From Clostridia bacterium (GTDB lineage: Bacteria; Bacillota; Clostridia; UMGS1883), in the NCBI GenBank assembly GCA_017468215.1, contig JAFUJG010000291.1, positions 1-11,526 on the forward strand: a stretch of 11,526 bases of DNA, read 5' to 3'. Positions 1 to 5,164 of this stretch are shown one piece after another. Position 1 is the first letter of the stretch; the number at the start of each line of letters is the position of its first letter. The notes beneath the pieces are model-generated. The model saw only the letters and a program-made list of their open reading frames with translations. It searched no databases and was not told the origin of the DNA. A program made the translations under genes and the position numbers.

Positions 1-861
1 ATTGATTACACGGCAGAAATTATAAAAAAGCTGGGGATGAAGGTTGATACCGTTTATTTTGGCGGCGGTACACCCACTGCGATAAAAAGCGAGCTTCTGG
101 AGAGACTAATAGTAAGGTTGTATGAAAAAATGGACATCTCCCATGTAAGGGAATTTACCGTTGAGGCAGGCAGACCCGACACCTTCACAAAGGAAATGAT
201 GGCAATGCTTAAAAGGTGCAATGTGGGCAGGGTGTCGGTAAACCCGCAGACAATGCACCAGAAAACCCTTGATGCCGTAGGCAGACGGCACAGCGTAGAG
301 GACGTAAAACGAGCCTTTTATCTGGCACGTGAAGCAGGGATAAAAAGCATTAATGCAGACCTTATTGCAGGTCTCCCTGCAGAGGATGACCTTATGATGG
401 AAAAAACCGTATATGAAATCCTTTTTCTTGAACCTGACGCAGTTACGGTGCATACATTATACATGAAGCGGGCGGCTGAAATTATAGACTACTTTGATGC
501 ATTGAGATTTACCGAAAATGTATCCGACATGGTGGATAAAGCGGCAACAATGCTTAATGCGGCAGGTCTTGAGCCGTATTATATGTATAAACAGCGAAAC
601 ACCCTGGGTAATCTTGAAAATACAGGCTTTGCAAAAAAAGGACACGAGAGCCTGTACAACGTGTACATTATGGAGGAGGTACAGCCTATACTTGCAATTG
701 GTGCAGGCGGCTCCACAAAGATGGTACTTAATGATGAAATCGAAAGGGTATTCAATCCCAAGGATGCATCGGATTACACAAAGCGTATAGATGAGGTTTT
801 AAAAAGGAAAGATATATTTTATGAATTTTATGACAGGAGGAGAAAAAATGGCATTGTTTGA
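1..861 (+). CDS. hemZ: Coproporphyrinogen dehydrogenase HemZ, radical SAM (5'-truncated)
   Basis: This is the C-terminal part of a HemZ-type radical SAM enzyme, expected to oxidatively decarboxylate coproporphyrinogen III without oxygen in tetrapyrrole synthesis. The reading frame is open from base 1, so the start and the CxxxCxxC iron-sulfur cluster motif lie upstream of the window. Visible fragment residues include GGGTPT (21-26), the family-typical REFTVEAGRPD stretch, VNPQTM, LIAGLP, VHTLYMKRAAE and, near the end, YYMYKQ, IMEEVQPILAIGAGG and a final KRIDEVLKRK. The EAGRPD and NPQTM blocks and the YYMYKQ...IMEE tail separate HemZ from HemN/HemW, although those are relatives. It ends in TGA and overlaps the following zinc-ribbon gene by 14 nt, so the two are probably translated together. 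Whether a full haem pathway exists in this organism cannot be judged here. Confidence 0.9.
   Translation: MDYTAEIIKKLGMKVDTVYFGGGTPTAIKSELLERLIVRLYEKMDISHVREFTVEAGRPDTFTKEMMAMLKRCNVGRVSVNPQTMHQKTLDAVGRRHSVEDVKRAFYLAREAGIKSINADLIAGLPAEDDLMMEKTVYEILFLEPDAVTVHTLYMKRAAEIIDYFDALRFTENVSDMVDKAATMLNAAGLEPYYMYKQRNTLGNLENTGFAKKGHESLYNVYIMEEVQPILAIGAGGSTKMVLNDEIERVFNPKDASDYTKRIDEVLKRKDIFYEFYDRRRKNGIV
835..840 (+). promoter_or_regulatory. Ribosome binding site setting the zinc-ribbon gene start
   Basis: A perfect AGGAGG lies 7 nt before the ATG at 848, inside the end of hemZ. It selects that ATG over the in-frame ATG at 821, which has no such site and would add nine residues encoded within hemZ. Confidence 0.8.
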
Positions 862-1207
862 TGAATTAAAGGATCGTGCATCTGACGTTGTTCAGGTGGC
901 AGGTAAAAAGGTGGAGGACGCCTACAGCGCAACCAAGCTGAAAATCCAGATTGCTGACAAGCAGTCGGCCGTACGCACTCTTTACCGTGAATTAGGTGAG
1001 CTTGTTTACGAAAACAGCAAAAAGGCAGAGCCCGAGATTGAAGCTGTTGAGGACAAAATTGCAGAGATTGACCTTGTTCTTGAAGGGATAAACGAGCTTA
1101 AGGACCAGGAAAGAGGCATGAAAAAGCTTGTTTTGTGCCCTGCCTGCAGCTCTGAGGTTGACGAAAAAGCTAAGTTCTGCCCCCAGTGCGGAAGCGAAAT
1201 GAACTAA
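848..1207 (+). CDS. Small coiled-coil/zinc-ribbon protein
   Basis: The 119-residue product has two parts. Residues 1 to about 90 are charged and helix-forming (MALFDELKDRAS..., then many Lys/Glu heptad-like stretches) and probably form a coiled coil. Residues 97-114 form a zinc ribbon with two knuckles, CPAC (97-100) and CPQC (111-114), ten residues apart, which should bind one Zn ion. No signal peptide or membrane segment is visible, so it is likely cytoplasmic. Small proteins of this architecture are common in Clostridia and generally lack a defined function, and none is claimed here. The start at 848 is set by the AGGAGG 7 nt upstream. It overlaps the hemZ 3' end by 14 nt, which suggests translational coupling, and is followed directly by a terminator. 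Confidence 0.85.
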   Translation: MALFDELKDRASDVVQVAGKKVEDAYSATKLKIQIADKQSAVRTLYRELGELVYENSKKAEPEIEAVEDKIAEIDLVLEGINELKDQERGMKKLVLCPACSSEVDEKAKFCPQCGSEMN

Positions 1208-1214
1208 AGCCATC

Positions 1215-1243
1215 AAAAAACACTCTTTTAAAGAGTGTTTTTT
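1215..1243 (+). terminator. Rho-independent terminator after the hemZ/zinc-ribbon unit
   Basis: A near-perfect palindrome begins 7 nt after the stop codon. The stem core is CACTCTT (1221-1227) pairing with AAGAGTG (1231-1237), extended by A6/T6 flanks (1215-1220 and 1238-1243). A T-rich tail (1238-1248, interrupted by one G) follows. The A/T symmetry means it could also act on transcripts from the opposite strand, but no minus-strand gene is present. Confidence 0.88.
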
Positions 1244-1251
1244 GTTTTATT

Positions 1252-1293
1252 AATAAAATGTTCATTTTTTTGCGACAAAGCTAACATTTTATT
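1252..1293. promoter_or_regulatory. Perfect 11-bp inverted repeat, candidate operator
   Basis: AATAAAATGTT (1252-1262) and AACATTTTATT (1283-1293) are exact reverse complements separated by 20 nt. The pair lies downstream of the terminator and upstream of the adaptor gene, and its right arm overlaps where a -35 element would sit. This arrangement would suit a dimeric transcription factor or looping, but both arms are AT-rich and no regulator gene is in the window, so function is inferred. Confidence 0.4.
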
Positions 1294-1310
1294 GGTTTAA
1301 CCTATATAGT
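1282..1310 (+). promoter_or_regulatory. Candidate promoter of the adaptor/ABC/SLH unit
   Basis: A TATAGT hexamer (1305-1310) is a good -10 element, 26 nt before the GTG start. The hexamer 17 nt upstream, TAACAT (1282-1287), is a weak -35. The spacer holds an imperfect palindrome, ATTGGTTTAACCTAT (1291-1305, six of seven base pairs matching). A weak -35 with operator-like symmetry in and around it fits a regulated promoter, but this is inference from sequence alone. Confidence 0.45.
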
Positions 1311-1336
1311 AGCGAATTAATGAACGGAGGATCATC

Positions 1337-3238
1337 GTGAAAAAAATTTTCAAAAACAAGTGGTTTAAAAGAGCAATAATTGCATTGCTTGTCATTGCAA
1401 TTGCCGGAGGCGTCTTTACTTTTGTAAAATCAAGAAAAAGCAAAGAAACCGAAGGCGAGGAAATGGCAACTGCAATTGTTACAAGACGCAGCATAACAAA
1501 TACCGTAACCGGGTCGGGTACTGTTTCGGCATACGAAACTTATAACATTGTACCTACTGTAACAGGCGAAATTGTATTTTGTGATGTTGAAGAAGGCGAC
1601 TGGGTTGAAGAAGACCAGGTGCTTTATAAATTTGACACCGAAAAAAGCGACAACGCCATTTCCAAGGCTGAGAACAGTGTTGAAAATGCGGCTTTAAGCC
1701 TTGAAAGTGCAGAAGAAAATGTTGCAAATCTGACAGTTAAGGCACCTGCTCAGGGTGTGGTGTCGAACCTTTCGCTTACAATTGGTGACAAGGCATCCGG
1801 TACGGTTTGCACACTTACAGACAATACATATATGATTGCCGAGATAAAGGTTTCTTCGGCAGATGTAGGCAAAATTTCCAAGGGTGATAAGGTAAGTGTA
1901 GGTCTTGAAAAATATATGACAACAATGGAGGGCTATGTTGACCGTATCAGCTCTGCAACTGTTGCAGGTGAAAACGGAAGCATGGTTACAAGTGTTGATG
2001 TAATCGTTAAAAACCCGGGCTCAATTGCAGAGGGCACATATTGCTCTGCAACCTTCCACACAGCATACGGCGATATTGACAGTGCAGAAGCAGCAACTCT
2101 TAACTACCCCTCAAGTGCAAAGGCTACAGCAGAACAGTCGGGTACTGTTGCAAAGATAAACGTTAAAAACGGTGACTGGGTGAACGAGGGCGATGTTATT
2201 GCCGTATTGGAAAACAGCCAGGTTACAAACCAGCTTAAAACTGCAAAAATGAATTATTCCGACGCTGTTTCCAACCTTGCCGACACAAGAAAGGAAGCTG
2301 AAGATTATGTTTTAACAGCGCCTATTTCCGGTAAGGTTATGCAGAAAAACTACAAAAAGGGCGACACTGTGGCAGGCAGCAACTCAACAACACTTATGGT
2401 AGTTGCAGACACCACAAAAATGAAGTTTACAATCAATGTTGACGAGCTTGATGTTGCAAAGATTACCGTTGGTCAGGAGGTTACCATTGAAGCCGACGCT
2501 ATTGAAGGCGAGGTATTTATAGGCAAAATTGAAACTGTTTCCCTTCTGGGTACATCCTCCTCGGGTGTTACATACTACCCTGTTGATGTTGTAATCGAAC
2601 AACCCGGCGACCTTATCCCGGGTATGAATGTATCGGCAGAAATAATCGTTGAAAGTGCAGAAAATGTTATTGCCGTTCCCTCCGGTGCGGTTACATATTA
2701 CAACGGAGCCTATTATGTAAATGTTGTGGGCGAGGTAGAAGGCATGGAAGATATGGACTCTCAGATGGGTCAGAACAGACCGGCAATGGAAGATATGCCT
2801 TTTGGTGAAATGCCCACAGGCGACAGAGAGGCTATGCCTTTCCGTGAGGCACCTACAGGTGATAGCGAAGATATGCCCTTTGGCGAAATGCCCACAGGCG
2901 ATAGAGAAGGCAGACCCGCCGACGGAATGGAAAACCGTGGCGAAACGGGCGGCGGTATGCCTATGGGCAACATGGGTCAGAACAACAAAAGAGGAAACAC
3001 CGAAGCTCAAGTAAAACAGAATATGTACCAGGAAAGTGTCAGAGTACAGGTTACAACAGGTGTTTCCGATGACGATTATACAGAAATTGTAACAGGCGAT
3101 ATCAAAGTAGGCATGATAGTTGAAGTGACAGGCTCATCAAGCGAAAACAGCGGTTGGGGCATGATGGGCGGCTTTGGCGGCGGTATGCCTATGGGCGGCG
3201 GCATGGGTGGAGGAAGACCCATGGGCGGCATGAGATAA
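1337..3238 (+). CDS. HlyD/MacA-like membrane fusion (adaptor) protein with Met-rich insert
   Basis: The 633-residue protein is probably the extracytoplasmic adaptor of the ABC exporter encoded next. It starts at GTG, with GGAGG at 1326-1330 six nt upstream. A basic N-terminus and one membrane helix (about 12-31) anchor it. Two adaptor-like modules follow. The first has lipoyl halves around 68-100 (VTGEIVFCDVEEGDWV) and 134-152 with a beta-barrel part at about 165-245. The second has lipoyl halves at about 267-292 (SGTVAKINVKNGDWVNEGD) and 324-347, then a barrel at about 360-440. Each module carries only a short helical hairpin (about 103-132 and 294-322). The membrane-proximal domain (VPSGAVTYYNG..., 447-465, and SVRVQVTTGV..., 567-599) is split by about 100 residues rich in Met, Pro, Gly and acidic residues, including three 13-residue repeats (485-523). 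The tail (606-633) is almost only Gly, Met and Pro. Adaptors of this family are usually about 350-450 residues. The substrate is unknown. Confidence 0.85.
   Translation: MKKIFKNKWFKRAIIALLVIAIAGGVFTFVKSRKSKETEGEEMATAIVTRRSITNTVTGSGTVSAYETYNIVPTVTGEIVFCDVEEGDWVEEDQVLYKFDTEKSDNAISKAENSVENAALSLESAEENVANLTVKAPAQGVVSNLSLTIGDKASGTVCTLTDNTYMIAEIKVSSADVGKISKGDKVSVGLEKYMTTMEGYVDRISSATVAGENGSMVTSVDVIVKNPGSIAEGTYCSATFHTAYGDIDSAEAATLNYPSSAKATAEQSGTVAKINVKNGDWVNEGDVIAVLENSQVTNQLKTAKMNYSDAVSNLADTRKEAEDYVLTAPISGKVMQKNYKKGDTVAGSNSTTLMVVADTTKMKFTINVDELDVAKITVGQEVTIEADAIEGEVFIGKIETVSLLGTSSSGVTYYPVDVVIEQPGDLIPGMNVSAEIIVESAENVIAVPSGAVTYYNGAYYVNVVGEVEGMEDMDSQMGQNRPAMEDMPFGEMPTGDREAMPFREAPTGDSEDMPFGEMPTGDREGRPADGMENRGETGGGMPMGNMGQNNKRGNTEAQVKQNMYQESVRVQVTTGVSDDDYTEIVTGDIKVGMIVEVTGSSSENSGWGMMGGFGGGMPMGGGMGGGRPMGGMR
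2789..2905 (+). repeat. Three tandem 39-bp units in the adaptor gene
   Basis: Units at 2789-2827, 2828-2866 and 2867-2905 encode EDMPFGEMPTGDR, EAMPFREAPTGDS and EDMPFGEMPTGDR. Units 1 and 3 differ at three synonymous third positions only, whereas unit 2 is more diverged. The repeats sit in the Met-rich insert that splits the membrane-proximal domain. Copy number could vary by slippage or recombination. Confidence 0.85.
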
Positions 3239-3242
3239 GGCG

Positions 3243-3249
3243 AAAGGAG
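3243..3249 (+). promoter_or_regulatory. Ribosome binding site supporting a TTG start
   Basis: AAAGGAG lies 9 nt before the TTG at 3259. The first in-frame ATG inside the gene (3277) has no comparable site and would delete the first beta-strand residues (LIKIED) of the ABC fold, so TTG is the better start. Confidence 0.7.
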
Positions 3250-3258
3250 CCCACTGAA

Positions 3259-3954
3259 TTGATTAAAATTGAAGATATGTATAAAATATACAAGGTCGGT
3301 GACAGCGAGGTCAGAGCACTTGACGGAGTAAGCCTGCATATCAAGCCGAAGGAATTCGTGAGTATTATCGGACCTTCGGGCTCGGGTAAGTCAACTCTTA
3401 TGAATATGATAGGATGTCTTGATACTGCCACCAGCGGTAAATACTTTATTGACGGTGTACCCATTGAAAACCTCTCTGAAAACCAGCTTGCTGCTATACG
3501 AAACAAAAAAATAGGCTTTATTTTCCAGGTGTATAACCTTTTGCCTAAGCTGACAGCTCTTGAAAACGTGGAACTGCCTCTTGTGTATCAGGGCATACAT
3601 GCAAAAGAAAGGCGAGAGATGGCAATTGAAGCTCTCAAAAAGGTAGGCATGGAAAAAAGAATGCATCATAAGCCAAAGGAGCTTAGTGGCGGTCAGCAGC
3701 AGAGAGTTGCAATTGCACGTGCTCTGGCACCGCATCCGCCGCTTATTCTGGCGGATGAACCTACAGGTGCACTGGACTCCAAAACAGGCATTCAGGTTAT
3801 GGAAATGCTAAAGCAGATTCACTCTGACGGCAATACCGTTGTGCTTATTACGCACAACACCGACATTGCCCGCCAGGCACAGCGTGTTATACGTATAGCT
3901 GACGGTCAGATAACAAGTGATACTACAAATACAGAGGGGGTTGTGTGCGAATGA
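3259..3954 (+). CDS. MacB/LolD-type ABC transporter ATP-binding protein
   Basis: The 231-residue protein is a complete cytoplasmic ATPase subunit of the LolD/MacB branch, in which ATP hydrolysis drives movement of a separate permease. Motifs are Walker A GPSGSGKST (38-46), a Q-loop in FIFQVYNLLP, signature LSGGQQQR (142-149), Walker B ending LILADEP (D166, E167 catalytic), D-loop GALD, and H-loop His199 in LITHN. None of the key residues is altered. The start is TTG at 3259, preceded by AAAGGAG, and the resulting N-terminus (IKIEDMYKIYKVGDSEVRAL) is typical of the family. A longer open frame reaching back to 3154 overlaps the adaptor tail and is not a credible N-terminus. The gene lies 20 nt after the adaptor stop, and its TGA overlaps the permease ATG (ATGA). 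That tight packing supports a single adaptor-ATPase-permease complex. Confidence 0.92.
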   Translation: MIKIEDMYKIYKVGDSEVRALDGVSLHIKPKEFVSIIGPSGSGKSTLMNMIGCLDTATSGKYFIDGVPIENLSENQLAAIRNKKIGFIFQVYNLLPKLTALENVELPLVYQGIHAKERREMAIEALKKVGMEKRMHHKPKELSGGQQQRVAIARALAPHPPLILADEPTGALDSKTGIQVMEMLKQIHSDGNTVVLITHNTDIARQAQRVIRIADGQITSDTTNTEGVVCE

Positions 3955-5141
3955 CATTTGTTATGAGTGTTAAAATGGCTCTTTCCTCTGTGTGGTCCAG
4001 CAAAATACGTTCGTTTTTGACAATGCTTGGTATTATAATCGGCGTTGCGGCGGTTATTCTTTTGGTTAGCATGGTATCTGCATCAACCCAGCAAATGAAA
4101 ACTCAGCTTGAAAGCATGGGTACAAACCTCATAAACGTAAATATAAACCGTGGCTGGGGCTCGGGCAGAAGTGTCAGCAATGCTGAGCTGCAAGCCTTCT
4201 GTGATGAAAATTCCGATATTATTGCATACTGCTCTCCTGCAATTTCATCACGTGGAACAGTTAAGTACGGCGGTGACAATGTCACATCCTCCCTCTACGG
4301 TGTTTCTGGTGAATATATGCTGATAAAAAACCGTGAGGTTGTTTCGGGCCGTAATTTTACCGAAACAGATATTTCAAACAGAAACAACGTGTGTATCATA
4401 GGCGAATACCTTGTACAGGAGCTTTTTGGCGGGATGGACCCTATAGACCAGGAGGTAAAGGTAAACAACGAGGTATTTAAGGTTGTAGGTGTGCTTGACC
4501 AGAAATCGAGTAATGTATCCTCGGGCGGTGAGGACGATATGATTTTAATTCCTTATTCGAAAGCACAAAGGCTTCTTCGTAATGCAGGCATTTCCAGCTT
4601 TGTAATTTCCGCATCAAGCAGTGATTATACCGATGATGCAACCGAGGCAGTTGAAAACTTTTTGTATAAAAAGTTCAAAAACGAAAACTTTTATAACGTT
4701 ATGGACCAGGCTGCCATGATGGATACCATAGATGAAGCCCTTGCTTCAATGGCACTTCTGGCGGCGGCAATAGCAGGCATTTCCCTTGTTGTAGCGGGTA
4801 TAGGTATTATGAACATTATGCTTGTTACCGTAACAGAAAGAACTCGTGAAATTGGTATAAGAAAATCTATAGGTGCAAAAACAGGTGTTATTCTGATGCA
4901 GTTTTTGGTTGAAAGTGCAGTAATCAGCTGTATCGGAGGCATATTGGGTATTATCGTGGGCGTTGCGGGCAGTGCAGGTATCTGTATGGCAATGGGTATG
5001 CCTGTACTTACCCTGGCTGACCAGGCGGTGAGTATTATAGGCTCCTTCCTGTTCTCGGCGGCAATGGGTGTTTTCTTTGGTATGTACCCTGCACAAAAAG
5101 CGGCAAAGCTCAATCCGGTTGATGCATTAAGATACGACTAA
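3951..5141 (+). CDS. MacB/FtsX-family ABC transporter permease
   Basis: The 396-residue membrane protein has MacB topology. Helix 1 is at about 22-44 (FLTMLGIIIGVAAVILLVSM), a large extracytoplasmic MacB-type domain at about 45-262, and three C-terminal helices at about 266-293, 317-343 and 359-380 form the FtsX domain. The cytoplasmic TERTREIGIRKSIGA segment (295-309) is the conserved coupling region contacting the ATPase, and the C-terminus PAQKAAKLNPVDALRYD is typical. In MacB of Gram-negative bacteria the ATPase is fused to the permease; here it is a separate gene. The start chosen is ATG at 3951, overlapping the ATPase stop. A GTG at 3945, six bases upstream, is better spaced from GAGG (3934-3937), so the true start could be two residues earlier. 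The substrate cannot be deduced; relatives export antimicrobial peptides, macrolides or lipid-linked molecules. Confidence 0.9.
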   Translation: MTFVMSVKMALSSVWSSKIRSFLTMLGIIIGVAAVILLVSMVSASTQQMKTQLESMGTNLINVNINRGWGSGRSVSNAELQAFCDENSDIIAYCSPAISSRGTVKYGGDNVTSSLYGVSGEYMLIKNREVVSGRNFTETDISNRNNVCIIGEYLVQELFGGMDPIDQEVKVNNEVFKVVGVLDQKSSNVSSGGEDDMILIPYSKAQRLLRNAGISSFVISASSSDYTDDATEAVENFLYKKFKNENFYNVMDQAAMMDTIDEALASMALLAAAIAGISLVVAGIGIMNIMLVTVTERTREIGIRKSIGAKTGVILMQFLVESAVISCIGGILGIIVGVAGSAGICMAMGMPVLTLADQAVSIIGSFLFSAAMGVFFGMYPAQKAAKLNPVDALRYD

Positions 5142-5148
5142 AAATGAA

Positions 5149-5155
5149 AAAGGAG
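5149..5155 (+). promoter_or_regulatory. Ribosome binding site setting the SLH-protein start
   Basis: AAAGGAG lies 9 nt upstream of the ATG at 5165. It is downstream of the alternative in-frame ATG at 5144, which is only 2 nt after the permease stop and has no ribosome site of its own. Confidence 0.75.
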
Positions 5156-5164
5156 ACAAAAACT

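Noticed and set aside
2789..2905. CRISPR-like array
   Set aside because: The repeats are directly tandem without spacers, lie in frame inside a coding gene and encode conserved peptide units.
2384..3010. Long minus-strand open frame (208 codons) opposite the adaptor
   Set aside because: It mirrors the repeat and codon pattern of a clearly real gene, has Cys/His-rich low-plausibility composition, and shows no start signals.
3154..3258. N-terminal extension of the ABC ATPase back to the ATG at 3154
   Set aside because: It overlaps the adaptor's Gly/Met tail in another frame, encodes an Arg/His-rich non-family sequence, and the TTG at 3259 has a proper ribosome site.
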